A stretch of DNA of 33,092 bases from Candidatus Acinetobacter avistercoris (GCA_018883945.1 JAHLFF010000268.1:1-33092), one strand, 5' to 3'. Counted from the stretch's first letter, positions 18,530-27,071 are shown. Made by a program: numbers and translations. Notes: generated by a model from the sequence alone, not told the origin.

Positions 18530-18662
18530 AGGATCCTCAATGTTCACTTAATTTCATGGACAACTCACAATAAATTTGCAAACAAAATGCGAATTGCTAT
18601 TTTGTTTGAAACTCGTCTGCTCTAAAATAGAGAAGATATTTTATCATATCAGGAAAAATATC

Positions 18663-19283
18663 ATGTCGGGTCTCTTGTTTGTCGTTTCAGCCGCATCTGG
18701 AACAGGCAAAACATCGTTAGTGAAAGCCCTACTTGAGCGCGTAAGCAACTTACACGTTTCTGTTTCACACACCACACGTGGACAGCGTCCTGGCGAACTT
18801 GATGGTGTTCACTATCACTTTACCAGTAAAGAGCTCTTTTTAGCACAAGTTCAAGAAAGTGGTTTTATTGAATATGCAGAAGTATTTGGTAACTATTATG
18901 GTACTGCTCAAGCAACAGTAAGAGAACAATTGGCCAAAGGTCATGACGTTCTGCTTGAAATTGACTGGCAAGGTGCAGAACAGGTACGTAAGCTTTTTCC
19001 TGAATCTAAACAAATTTTCATCTTGCCACCAACTCAATTTGATTTGCGTCAGCGTTTATCTAATCGCGGAACAGATGCGGTAGATATTATCGAGCATCGT
19101 TTAAGCTGTGCAGTTGAAGACATGCAGCAATATGTAAACTTTGATTACATCATTTTAAATGATGATTTTAATAAAGCTTTACACGATCTTGAGTCCGTTA
19201 TTCACGCTAATCGTTTATCGGTAGAGCAACAATCTGTGCGTCATCAGGAACTGATTCAAAAATTAATCACACCTAAATCGTGA
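18663..19283 (+). CDS. gmk: Guanylate kinase
   Basis: A 206-residue kinase that phosphorylates GMP to GDP. The start at 18663 (MSGLLFVVSAASGTGKTSLV) is chosen over the longer ORF because AGGA precedes it and the P-loop SGTGKTS falls at residues 11-17. GMP-site segments SVSHTTRGQRPGE and VHYHF, and the lid region RLSNRGTD, are present. It lies upstream of rpoZ, as in many gammaproteobacteria where gmk, rpoZ and spoT are neighbours. Confidence 0.97.
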   Translation: MSGLLFVVSAASGTGKTSLVKALLERVSNLHVSVSHTTRGQRPGELDGVHYHFTSKELFLAQVQESGFIEYAEVFGNYYGTAQATVREQLAKGHDVLLEIDWQGAEQVRKLFPESKQIFILPPTQFDLRQRLSNRGTDAVDIIEHRLSCAVEDMQQYVNFDYIILNDDFNKALHDLESVIHANRLSVEQQSVRHQELIQKLITPKS

Positions 19284-19358
19284 TTAAACTTGAGTCTATA
19301 GACGAAGCAATTTATACTTCGCAGTCTATTGAAATTTTACTTATAACTGAGAAGTCTT

Positions 19359-19640
19359 ATGGCACGCGTAACCGTTGAAGATTGTTTAGACCATGTGGAC
19401 AACCGCTTTGAGCTTGTACTAGTGGCAAGCAAGCGCGCGCGTCAACTGGCTCGTCAAGGTATCGAACCTACTGTAGAGTGGGATAATGATAAACCGACTG
19501 TCGTTGCATTACGCGAAATTGCTGAAGGTCATGTCAGTAAAGATATTCTTAAACAACGTGATCAAGATTACCAAACTTCAAGTTTAGATCTTGCACTTTC
19601 TGCAAATAATTTGAACTTGGATGGTTTCTCTTTCCAGTAA
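19359..19640 (+). CDS. rpoZ: RNA polymerase omega subunit
   Basis: A 93-residue omega subunit, which assists folding of beta' and assembly of RNA polymerase and in many bacteria contributes a ppGpp site. The sequence [20 protein letters not shown], the helix VASKRARQL and VALREIAEG are typical. It lies 75 bases after gmk, with an imperfect hairpin in the spacer, and is closed by a terminator. It sits next to spoT, which controls ppGpp. Confidence 0.97.
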   Translation: MARVTVEDCLDHVDNRFELVLVASKRARQLARQGIEPTVEWDNDKPTVVALREIAEGHVSKDILKQRDQDYQTSSLDLALSANNLNLDGFSFQ

Positions 19641-19661
19641 GTTTTTTGCATCATAAAATGG

Positions 19662-19687
19662 CCTAGTCTTTGTACTAGGCTTTTTTA
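19662..19687 (+). terminator. Terminator after rpoZ
   Basis: GCCTAG (stem), a loop of about eight bases, CTAGGC, then a run of six T. It separates gmk-rpoZ from spoT, which therefore probably has its own promoter. Confidence 0.88.
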
Positions 19688-19839
19688 TTGCACTTTATTG
19701 ATATAAACAATCGACAGAATCAAAAAAATTTGTTAAAAAATTATGTAGTTTTTGATTTGAAAACTTGGCACTTTGTGCAATATGCTTTACTTTGAAAGCA
19801 ATACAACTTTTACTCTCCTGTGATACAAAAAGGTGCACT

Positions 19840-21945
19840 ATGCCAGGCCCATTGGTCAGCCAAGCGAAGCAGCAATTGCAAATCATCATCGATGCTTATT
19901 TATCTGAAAAAGATGTCGAGCGTGTTCTTGTTGCCTGCGATTATGCTGACATTGCGCATGATGGCATTACCCGCAAGAGTGGTGAACCCTATATTCTGCA
20001 TCCGATAGCCGTCAGCTGTATTTTGGCGCACATGCGTTTAGATGCTGAAACCTTAATGGCTGCACTTCTACATGATGTGATTGAAGACACCGACTTTAAT
20101 AAAGATGATATTAGTTCAAAATTTGGCAAAACTGTTTCAGAGCTTGTCGATGGCGTAACCAAACTTAGCCATTCAAGTGATAAGGAATACAATAAAGCTG
20201 CTTCTTTTCGTAAAATTCTGCAAGCGACCTTACAAGATCCACGTGTCATTATTATTAAACTGGCAGACCGCTATCATAATATGACGACACTTGAAGCTTT
20301 GCGCCCAGACAAACGTGCACGTATCGCGCAAGAAACCTATGATATTTTTGTCCCGATGGCTCGCTTAGTCGGCATGAATGAAATGGCAGATAACTTAGAG
20401 CATCTGTGTTATCAAAACCTCGATTTAGACATGTTTAATGACATTCAAGAAGCTTTATTAAAAACCAAACCTGAACGTTGTAAATATCAAACTGAATGGG
20501 AACAACATCTCAGCGATTTTCTCAGCGACTCCAATATTCCAGGTCGAATTAAAAAGAAAAATAACAACATTGAACTGTTACGACATTTTATAAAAAATGA
20601 AATTGACCTACAAGAACTCTCTCATAGCCATGCTTTTGAAATTATTTTACAAAGTATTGCTGATTGCGACCGTCTTGTTGAAGGCTTAAAAGATAATTTC
20701 CAAGTGCTAAGCTATCAAGATCACATTCGCTCTCCACTTCCTGGAGGCAATCAATCTCTAATGCTACGCCTCAAAGGCGAAAAAACGACGCTGTCACTCA
20801 CCATTCAAACTGAGTTAATGCGCAAAGCTGCGCGCTTTGGTGTGGTTCTTGGTGAAAATGCACCTCAAGCCTGCCGTTCAGCCATCCAAGCCTCAATGCA
20901 AAATTTGAATACGCTGGTAGGAGGAGATTGTGCAAAAACCACCTTCAGCGATCTCCTAGATTATTTACATCAAGATAAAATCTGGGTGTATACGCCGCAG
21001 GGTCATTTGCATGAGCTTCCAAAAGGGGCAACTGCAGTTGATTTTGCCTATTCAGCAAGTTTATTTTTAGGCAACCATGCTGTTGGTGCAAAAATAGATG
21101 GTGAAACAAAACCACTATCAACACCTCTTTCTAGTGGTCAAGTAATCGAAGTCATTACCGATGTCTTAGCATCACCTAACCCAGATTGGCTCAGTTTCAT
21201 TAATACGCAGAAAGCGCGTCGTTCGATTCAAAATATTTTAAAAGACCAAGATCCCGATGAACAACGTTTAGTGGGTCAGCAGGCTTTAAATCGGGCTTTA
21301 AAATTGTTTAATTTGTCAATTCAAGATTTATCCGAAGAAGACTGGATTGAACTTTTACAATGGCGTCATATCCCGAATAAAAACAGTTTATTTGAACAAA
21401 TCGCAGTCGGTGATTTACTCCCGCAGTTGGTTGCCAATCACTTATTTTCACAAGATCCCTCAAATTCAGAAAATGTCTCAGATCGTCTTATCTTAGGCAC
21501 AGATGGTGTGGACGTAAAATATGCGCATTGCTGCAATCCTGTGCTCGATGATCCTATCCAGGGCCATTTATCACGTCGTGGCTTAATTGTGCATCGTGCT
21601 CGCTGCCATAATCTTTTGCATGAACAACACTTACACCCTGAAAACATCATGCCACTTCATTGGGCAAATGCAGAAGATGATGAAATTAACTTTAATGCTT
21701 TCCTTTGCATCGATTTATTATTAAATGATGAACAGATTTCTGAGTTAATCTATATTTGTCGTAAGGCGAAAATCGGGATTGAATCTGTACGTAAGCATGA
21801 ATCGAAAACCTACTTAAATATTGTGGTTCATGATCGCCAGCAAATCGCACAAATTATTCGTGAACTGCGCATGCAATTTGGATTTCCTCGTATTTCAAGA
21901 TTGGCAATACCCTTGCCGACACCAGAAGTTTCAAAAGCAGGTTAA
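19840..21945 (+). CDS. spoT: SpoT-type (p)ppGpp hydrolase with degenerate synthetase domain
   Basis: A 701-residue RSH protein. The start at 19840 (MPGPLVSQAK) follows AAGGTG; the longer frame from 19765 has no such site. The hydrolase domain is intact: RKSGEPYILHP with His54, LLHDVIEDTD with His78-Asp79 and Glu82-Asp83, and KLADRYHNM with Asp144. The region where the synthetase should be (about 230-370) is shrunken and lacks the usual catalytic signatures. A TGS domain (IWVYTPQGHLHELPKGAT), a Cys-rich region (YAHCCNP, HRARCHN) and a C-terminal ACT-like domain follow. The Acinetobacter baumannii SpoT has been described as a hydrolase-only enzyme, in line with this. It sits beside rpoZ and ridA. 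Confidence 0.95.
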   Translation: MPGPLVSQAKQQLQIIIDAYLSEKDVERVLVACDYADIAHDGITRKSGEPYILHPIAVSCILAHMRLDAETLMAALLHDVIEDTDFNKDDISSKFGKTVSELVDGVTKLSHSSDKEYNKAASFRKILQATLQDPRVIIIKLADRYHNMTTLEALRPDKRARIAQETYDIFVPMARLVGMNEMADNLEHLCYQNLDLDMFNDIQEALLKTKPERCKYQTEWEQHLSDFLSDSNIPGRIKKKNNNIELLRHFIKNEIDLQELSHSHAFEIILQSIADCDRLVEGLKDNFQVLSYQDHIRSPLPGGNQSLMLRLKGEKTTLSLTIQTELMRKAARFGVVLGENAPQACRSAIQASMQNLNTLVGGDCAKTTFSDLLDYLHQDKIWVYTPQGHLHELPKGATAVDFAYSASLFLGNHAVGAKIDGETKPLSTPLSSGQVIEVITDVLASPNPDWLSFINTQKARRSIQNILKDQDPDEQRLVGQQALNRALKLFNLSIQDLSEEDWIELLQWRHIPNKNSLFEQIAVGDLLPQLVANHLFSQDPSNSENVSDRLILGTDGVDVKYAHCCNPVLDDPIQGHLSRRGLIVHRARCHNLLHEQHLHPENIMPLHWANAEDDEINFNAFLCIDLLLNDEQISELIYICRKAKIGIESVRKHESKTYLNIVVHDRQQIAQIIRELRMQFGFPRISRLAIPLPTPEVSKAG

Positions 21946-22017
21946 CTATTTTTCTTTTTGACTTTCATGAATAGATTTCATCCTTTATGATGATTGAAGA
22001 TGAAAAAGGAGAAATTG

Positions 22018-22401
22018 ATGTCCCGCCAAGTAATTCATACTGAAAATGCACCTTCTGCAATCGGCACTTACTCACAAGCGATCTTAGTGGGTGATACCCT
22101 TTACCTTTCAGGTCAAATCGGATTAGACCCATATAGCATGGAGTTGGTAGAAGGCATTGAAGCTCAGATTCGCCGTGTATTTGATAATTTAAAAGCCGTA
22201 TGTGAAGCAGCAGGCGGCACTTTGACAGATATCGTGAAACTCAATATATACCTTACAGATCTTTCTAACTTCCAACTCGTCAACCAAATTATGGGTGAAT
22301 ACTTTGCACAACCTTACCCTGCTCGTGCAGCGCTCGGTGTGGCAAGCTTACCCAAAAATGCTTTGGTCGAAATGGATGGTATTGTTGTCATCCCACAATA
22401 A
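22018..22401 (+). CDS. ridA: RidA family enamine/imine deaminase
   Basis: A 127-residue trimeric enzyme of the YjgF/YER057c/UK114 family that removes reactive enamine/imine intermediates such as 2-aminoacrylate. The start at 22018 ([20 protein letters not shown]) follows AAGGAG. The substrate-binding Arg lies in [13 protein letters not shown], and the closing segment [11 protein letters not shown] is typical. It follows spoT by 72 bases without a visible terminator, so read-through is likely, as in many gammaproteobacteria. Confidence 0.95.
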   Translation: MSRQVIHTENAPSAIGTYSQAILVGDTLYLSGQIGLDPYSMELVEGIEAQIRRVFDNLKAVCEAAGGTLTDIVKLNIYLTDLSNFQLVNQIMGEYFAQPYPARAALGVASLPKNALVEMDGIVVIPQ

Positions 22402-22425
22402 ACCAATGAATTAAAACATTATTTT

Positions 22426-22456
22426 AAATACTACCTATCAGGTAGTATTTTTTTAT
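22426..22456 (+). terminator. Terminator after ridA
   Basis: A perfect 11-bp stem (22426-22436 with 22440-22450), 3-base loop, followed by T-rich DNA (TTTTTT). Confidence 0.92.
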
Positions 22457-22499
22457 TCAAAAATTCGATGACAATAAATCAACTTTTAAATGAATTTCA

Positions 22500-22528
22500 T
22501 TGACAAACGATAATAATTATCAATAATA
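22500..22528 (+). promoter_or_regulatory. Fur-controlled promoter of bfd
   Basis: TTGACA at 22500-22505 is followed about 16 bases later by AATAAT at 22522-22527. Between them lies GATAATAATTATC (22509-22521), a perfect 6-1-6 inverted repeat; with flanks it matches the Fur 7-1-7 palindrome except for one base. Repression of bfd by iron-bound Fur follows from this arrangement (inference), and fits Bfd's known role in releasing iron from bacterioferritin. Confidence 0.82.
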
Positions 22529-22561
22529 CTAACTATCGTATTTACTTAGTTAGCTTTCAAT

Positions 22562-22756
22562 ATGTACGTTTGTTTATGCCGCGGTATTACAGATCAAGAT
22601 ATTAAAGACGCCGTTGAAAATGGCGCTGAGTCTTATCGTGAAGTACGTGAGCTACTTGATTTAGGTACTTGCTGCGGTCGATGTGTACCCGAAGCACGAA
22701 GTATCATAAACGAAGAGCTGAGCTCTATCGCTGCGCGAATCTCGTACGCTGCTTAA
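22562..22756 (+). CDS. bfd: Bacterioferritin-associated ferredoxin Bfd
   Basis: A 64-residue [2Fe-2S] protein of the BFD-like family. Cluster cysteines are Cys4, Cys6, Cys38 and Cys41 (YVCLCRGIT and GTCCGRCVPE); Cys37 is an additional non-ligand candidate. In Pseudomonas, Bfd binds bacterioferritin at a heme-mediated site and passes electrons to release stored iron. The gene is preceded by a strong promoter carrying a Fur box, has no strong Shine-Dalgarno, and is followed by a terminator, then a bacterioferritin gene. The pairing supports a Bfd-Bfr iron-mobilising partnership. Confidence 0.94.
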   Translation: MYVCLCRGITDQDIKDAVENGAESYREVRELLDLGTCCGRCVPEARSIINEELSSIAARISYAA

Positions 22757-22804
22757 ATTAGTTATTTGATAAAATAAGAAAACAAAGTAAAACAATATTT
22801 CTCC

Positions 22805-22837
22805 CCCCGCCTCTGACTCAGGCGGGGTTATTTTTTT
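22805..22837 (+). terminator. Terminator after bfd
   Basis: A perfect GC-rich 8-bp stem (22805-22812 with 22820-22827), 7-base loop, then TTA and seven T. It makes bfd a separate transcript from bfr. Confidence 0.93.
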
Positions 22838-22864
22838 GAAAATCCTGAAATCACTATCGTGTTT

Positions 22865-22883
22865 GATTGCGATTTTCATTTGC
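22865..22883 (+). promoter_or_regulatory. Weak Fur-like site upstream of bacterioferritin
   Basis: A 19-base window matches the classical Fur consensus at 12 of 19 positions by eye (GAT, GAT, TCATT and the closing C preserved). It lies about 100 bases before the bfr start, near a weak TTGCGA/TAAACT pair. It could be a real site or a chance match in AT-rich DNA. Confidence 0.25.
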
Positions 22884-22980
22884 CGTTCAATAAACTACTC
22901 GTCAGCTATGAACAACTTAGGTTAAGATGACTCCATCATCGCCTGTCGAAGGCATACATTATTATTTTGGAGCAGAGACA

Positions 22981-23445
22981 ATGGAAGGCAACCGTGATGT
23001 GATTAATCAACTCAATCAGGTTCTTTATCATCATCTTACCGCAATTAATCAATATTTCTTGCACTCACGCATGTTCAATGACTGGGGTATTGAACAGTTG
23101 GGCTCTGCTGAATATAAAGAATCCATTCATCAAATGAAACATGCCGATAAAGTGATTGCGCGTATTTTATTTTTAGAAGGATTGCCGAATTTACAGCATT
23201 TGGGCAAGCTTTATATTGGGCAACATACAGCTGAAGTTTTAAATTGTGATGTTCGTAAAGTTAAAGAAAACATAGAAGCGATTCAATCTGCAGTCAAACT
23301 TGCGGAACAAAAACTTGATTACGTTACCCGTGATCTTCTTCAAGAAATTTTAGAGAAAGAAGAAGAATACTGGGACTGGACCACGACCCAAATTGACTTG
23401 ATTGAAACTGTTGGTATCGAAAATTATATTCAAAGCCAAATGTAA
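22981..23445 (+). CDS. bfr: Bacterioferritin subunit lacking most ferroxidase ligands
   Basis: A 154-residue bacterioferritin. The start at 22981 follows GGAG and gives MEGNRDVINQLNQVL; the longer frame from 22927 adds 18 residues without a ribosome site. It aligns without gaps to E. coli Bfr. The heme ligand Met52 (QMKHAD) and Tyr25 are kept. Of the di-iron ligands, His54 and Glu127 remain, while Glu18 is His, Glu51 is Gln, Glu94 is Val and His130 is Tyr. The protein therefore binds heme but probably cannot oxidise iron itself. In Neisseria and Pseudomonas, subunits like this co-assemble with a second Bfr that has the ferroxidase site. No second bfr gene is in this window. Confidence 0.92.
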   Translation: MEGNRDVINQLNQVLYHHLTAINQYFLHSRMFNDWGIEQLGSAEYKESIHQMKHADKVIARILFLEGLPNLQHLGKLYIGQHTAEVLNCDVRKVKENIEAIQSAVKLAEQKLDYVTRDLLQEILEKEEEYWDWTTTQIDLIETVGIENYIQSQM

Positions 23446-23501
23446 TTTTAAGCTTGAAGTTATATCATTAAGCACAATAAATATCATTTAAACATATTAA
23501 A

Positions 23502-23527
23502 AATCCCCGAAGATCGGGGATTTTTTT
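23502..23527. terminator. Terminator between bfr and pglL (convergent)
   Basis: A 9-bp stem AATCCCCGA with TCGGGGATT, 3-base loop, then a T run; A residues on the other side make it usable from both directions. Confidence 0.88.
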
Positions 23528-23550
23528 ATATTCTTTTGAATCATCAATTT

Positions 23551-25173
23551 CTATTTCAAAAGATCTTCATAATGACTTTTTTCACCATGCAGTGTTTCCA
23601 AAATCCACAGCTGATGCTCTGCTTTGGCCTTATAACCATTAAATGCTAATACTTGGGCATATTTATACAAATCATATTTTGAAGCCATATTTGCTACCAT
23701 AGTATCTAAATATGCGAGTTCTGCTGTATTGAAGTGCGTCTTGGGATTTAATTGAATCCACCAGACACGCTCTTCAAACTGAGTGAGCAGAATGATTTCT
23801 TTATTCATCACAAGTTGCTGACTTTCTGTTAGCGGTGTCGTTTTACCCGCAATCACACTTTGCTCTTTATAGAGAAAATAATCTCGTACAGAAACAGCAG
23901 AGCCGATGATGACAAGAATGGCAATAACGACAAAAGACTTACCACTAACATTTACAGCAGGTAATCGTTGATACTGTGACTGAACAATGCCAAGTAAGAA
24001 GCCGGCAGGCAATAAGAAATATGCGTAATGCAGCGGGAATTCGAGCATACCATGGATTAAAATCGCACAAACCATGAGCATTGCAACAATTGAAATCGTA
24101 TCTTTAACGCCTTTATTTAGCCAATACAACCACGCACTAAAATAAATAATCATCAATCCACCGATGATCACACCATTCCAAATAAGCAGATCAAAGACAA
24201 TATTATGGGCGCTCTTATACCATTCATGTGAAGGATGCTCATCAAATGCTGCAATTTGAGCGATACCAGTTTGATTCCAACCATATCCAAACCAAGGCTG
24301 CTGCATGAGAGCAACCCACTGCTGTTGCCACATATCCAGTCGTAGATAGCCTGAGGATGCTCGCTCAATCACAGAAGCCGTTTCGACCATGTTGTGATTC
24401 AAAATGAGAGCGACCCATGAGTTTAAAGCAGGTAAAAATCCAATGAATAATACGAATACAGCGATCCAACTTAATAGTTTTAGCGTACTAAATCTTGCCG
24501 GAGTTCTCCACTGTTTTATCGGCAAATATAACAGGATGAATAAACACACCACCCAAGTTGTGCGTGACTGTGTCAGTGCAATGCTAAACAGTAAAATAAT
24601 TGAATAGGGAATCAGATATACATTTTTGATGATTCTTTTTTCGTAAAAATATAAGCATGCCAACAATGATATCGTGAGTAATGTCGCTAAATTATTAGGT
24701 TGAGCTAAATTTGCGTAAGGTCGATTTCCTTTAAACGTATACATCCACGTCGAGAAATAGGAATTTAAATTTAACCATTGGAAGATCGCAATCCAACTTG
24801 AAACCAAACCAACAACGAGAAGTGCAAAACTAAACAATTTAAAGATTTTTTCTCTTTTCTCTGGTGTATCCGATAGGTTAAACCCTACAACCACCATGCA
24901 CCAAAACATGAGGATATAACCAGTGCACAGTATGGCATTACTGAAATAAATTCCCTGCCCGAAGAGTAGTTGCAGTAAAGGAACAAAAACAATAGGCAAG
25001 ATTAAAAGCTGTGGTTTTGGAATAGAAATTTTAGTTTTATAAAAACCAAACAATAAGATAGAGGCAGAAATAAAAGTCAGAACTTCTGATCCAAATGTAG
25101 GCCATGGGGAGCGATGGAATGGAAGGAGCCAAGCTGACAATAACGTGAGCAAAGCTAAAAAATAAAGTTTCAT
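23551..25173 (-). CDS. pglL: O-oligosaccharyltransferase PglL-type (general O-glycosylation)
   Basis: A 540-residue inner-membrane protein with about a dozen membrane segments, a Wzy_C (O-antigen ligase) core and a C-terminal extension of about 130 residues of the Wzy_C_2/PglL type. The periplasmic loop contains the PglL-like segment GYGWNQTGIAQIAAFDEHPS and then KSAHNIVFDLLIWNGV, whose His and Asn are typical of the active loop. Such enzymes move an undecaprenyl-linked glycan to Ser or Thr of exported proteins. It lies 61 bases after tfpO. In Acinetobacter nosocomialis the pilin gene is followed by a pilin-specific transferase and then the general PglL; the same order here supports the assignment, and the specificity is inferred from it. 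Confidence 0.85.
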   Translation of the reverse strand: MKLYFLALLTLLSAWLLPFHRSPWPTFGSEVLTFISASILLFGFYKTKISIPKPQLLILPIVFVPLLQLLFGQGIYFSNAILCTGYILMFWCMVVVGFNLSDTPEKREKIFKLFSFALLVVGLVSSWIAIFQWLNLNSYFSTWMYTFKGNRPYANLAQPNNLATLLTISLLACLYFYEKRIIKNVYLIPYSIILLFSIALTQSRTTWVVCLFILLYLPIKQWRTPARFSTLKLLSWIAVFVLFIGFLPALNSWVALILNHNMVETASVIERASSGYLRLDMWQQQWVALMQQPWFGYGWNQTGIAQIAAFDEHPSHEWYKSAHNIVFDLLIWNGVIIGGLMIIYFSAWLYWLNKGVKDTISIVAMLMVCAILIHGMLEFPLHYAYFLLPAGFLLGIVQSQYQRLPAVNVSGKSFVVIAILVIIGSAVSVRDYFLYKEQSVIAGKTTPLTESQQLVMNKEIILLTQFEERVWWIQLNPKTHFNTAELAYLDTMVANMASKYDLYKYAQVLAFNGYKAKAEHQLWILETLHGEKSHYEDLLK

Positions 25174-25234
25174 AAGTGATTAAATATGTAAATCATTGCG
25201 CTATTCTAAATCAATATTTCATAACTTAACGTTT

Positions 25235-26557
25235 TTATTCATCTCGTTTTGATAGCATCTGGCTTGCACCATGCTCCCAAAAAAATGGAGCAGCCCGACC
25301 TTCATCACTTGAGCAACCAAAACAAAGCATGTCATATCTCAGATATACGAAAACTATAACGACAAAAAATAAATAACAGGCAATGTATAGCGTTTTAGTA
25401 TTCAAATATTGCTGGGTAGTATTTTGGAATTCATTATTTTCAAATTTCATCTGATCTTGCTGACTAAAGGCTAAAGCCAAGAATAAAGCACATGCAACCT
25501 GGGAAGCGGGATAGATAAAGTTACCTGAGAACATAGCATCTATTAAAATCGCTAATACACCCATTTTAAGTGCAATATTTACATTGGATTTCATTAATGA
25601 ATACATTTTATTGAGTATCCAAATAAGTCCAACTAAGCCTATGAACCCCCACTCAAATATTAAACGAAGATAAGCATTATGCATATGATGCCCATATGGA
25701 TATTGAACCTGAGCTAGGTAACCACCTCCAACACCCCAGAATGGATTCTGCTTCCACAATTCAAACATATATAACCATATATCACTTCTATAGGAAGAGG
25801 TATATCGAGCAATACTTAATGCAGTTTCTTGATGATAAATTAAACTGTAATAATAAAAAACACATTGATATAAGATAAATGCGACCAAAAAACCAACAAA
25901 AGATTTTATAACAATTTTTTTATAGTTATTTCCTGAAAAATATAGAATTATTAAAGGAATAAATAAACTTAAGAGTGCCGATCTGGCACCATCTACAAAC
26001 AAAGCTAAAGCGATAAAAAAACAGATAATCGTATATGCTTTTTTTATATATACATTTTTTTCATATAAATATACTGCGATCCAAAATATAGGCACAATGA
26101 CACTGTCATAAATTCGAATTGATCCTGAATTCATCTGCCAACCAAAAAAAATACCTGTTTTTATTAATCCCAATAAAGTAAATAGAATATATAAGCATGG
26201 AATCACTGAAAATAAGACAACAACACAAAGTGCAAATTCGTTTTTATTTAGTAAAAAATTCTCTTGTTTTAATGCATAAAATAATAAAAATGAACTTAAC
26301 CACATTAATAGGTCATAAAATTTATAAACCGTTACTTCAGAGTCAAGTGATATTATAAGAATAACTATAAGAAAAGCCAAAAAAGTTAGATTTTTTTTGG
26401 AAATAAATTTGCTCTTTAAAATGAATAAACTCAATCCACCAGTGATAAAAGTAAGAACAATTAGGACAAGTCTAAGTTCATCATACGAATTGGAAAGCCA
26501 AAAAAATCTATATCCAATAAAGAATAAAGATAAATAAGCGATTACCAAAAAAATCAT
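25235..26557 (-). CDS. tfpO: Pilin-specific O-oligosaccharyltransferase TfpO
   Basis: A 440-residue polytopic protein with a Wzy_C/O-antigen ligase region (about 200-330), including WGVGGGYLAQVQYPYGHHMH and NAYLRLIFEWGFIGLVG. It lacks the C-terminal Wzy_C_2 extension of its neighbour. It directly follows pilA, and PilA ends in Ser, the acceptor for TfpO-type enzymes (known from Acinetobacter and Pseudomonas PilO). No Shine-Dalgarno is seen before the ATG at 26557; the end of the pilA terminator is about 12 bases away. The DNA is visibly more AT-rich and Asn/Lys/Ile/Phe-rich than neighbouring genes, which suggests lateral exchange of the glycosyltransferase along with the pilin. Confidence 0.85.
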   Translation of the reverse strand: MIFLVIAYLSLFFIGYRFFWLSNSYDELRLVLIVLTFITGGLSLFILKSKFISKKNLTFLAFLIVILIISLDSEVTVYKFYDLLMWLSSFLLFYALKQENFLLNKNEFALCVVVLFSVIPCLYILFTLLGLIKTGIFFGWQMNSGSIRIYDSVIVPIFWIAVYLYEKNVYIKKAYTIICFFIALALFVDGARSALLSLFIPLIILYFSGNNYKKIVIKSFVGFLVAFILYQCVFYYYSLIYHQETALSIARYTSSYRSDIWLYMFELWKQNPFWGVGGGYLAQVQYPYGHHMHNAYLRLIFEWGFIGLVGLIWILNKMYSLMKSNVNIALKMGVLAILIDAMFSGNFIYPASQVACALFLALAFSQQDQMKFENNEFQNTTQQYLNTKTLYIACYLFFVVIVFVYLRYDMLCFGCSSDEGRAAPFFWEHGASQMLSKRDE

Positions 26558-26570
26558 TTTAAAAGTTCAA

Positions 26571-26597
26571 AAAAAGAGGATAACTCATCCTCTTTTT
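26571..26597. terminator. Hairpin terminator between pilA and tfpO
   Basis: A perfect 11-bp stem (26571-26581 with 26587-26597), 5-base loop, followed on the minus strand by a seven-base T run. It should lower expression of tfpO relative to pilA, with read-through supplying the transferase. Confidence 0.88.
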
Positions 26598-26609
26598 TAA
26601 TTCTAATAA

Positions 26610-27071
26610 TTAAGAAGTTGAAGCCGATGTAGCCGTAAGTGACTGAGGTAAAAACTCATTATCAATCGTATTTCCTGTTTCTGCTTTAGAAAGTACACCA
26701 TTATCATTTACTGACAATGCTAAAACTCTACCTGCAACTTTACTTGAAACACCATCAGGTTTAAAAGTATATTGAATCCCGCAAGTTAAGGTTTTTCCAG
26801 ATCCAGAACCAGCAACAATAACGGCTTCTCCATACTTACCAGTTGTCTTATCTTCAGCAGCAGCAGCAGTTCCACCATTTGCAAAACATGAGTTATTTTG
26901 TAAATTAGTTTGAATTCCTGTTTTTAAACCACCAGCTAAAGTTAATGCCTCACTCACTTGAGCACGTGCAATATAGTTTTGATAAGCAGGAATCGCAATC
27001 GCAGCCAAAATACCGATAATCGCAACAACAATCATTAATTCAATCAGGGTAAAACCTTTTTGAGCATTCAT
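26610..27071 (-). CDS. pilA: Major type IV pilin PilA (C-terminal serine form)
   Basis: A 153-residue prepilin. Leader MNAQKG, then [20 protein letters not shown] with Glu5, is the perfect PilD site. The mature body has two Cys (NNSCFA and LTCGIQ) that could form a loop, and the protein ends TATSASTS, with Ser last, the known site of TfpO glycosylation in Acinetobacter. ATG follows AGAAATG with a moderate ribosome site. Its role is the shaft of the twitching and DNA-uptake pilus. A sigma-54-like promoter lies about 80 bases upstream, and its own terminator lies directly downstream. Confidence 0.95.
   Translation of the reverse strand: MNAQKGFTLIELMIVVAIIGILAAIAIPAYQNYIARAQVSEALTLAGGLKTGIQTNLQNNSCFANGGTAAAAEDKTTGKYGEAVIVAGSGSGKTLTCGIQYTFKPDGVSSKVAGRVLALSVNDNGVLSKAETGNTIDNEFLPQSLTATSASTS

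Noticed and set aside
22927..22980. Longer bacterioferritin start
   Set aside because: The extra 18 codons have no ribosome binding site, while the ATG at 22981 follows GGAG and matches the family N-terminus.
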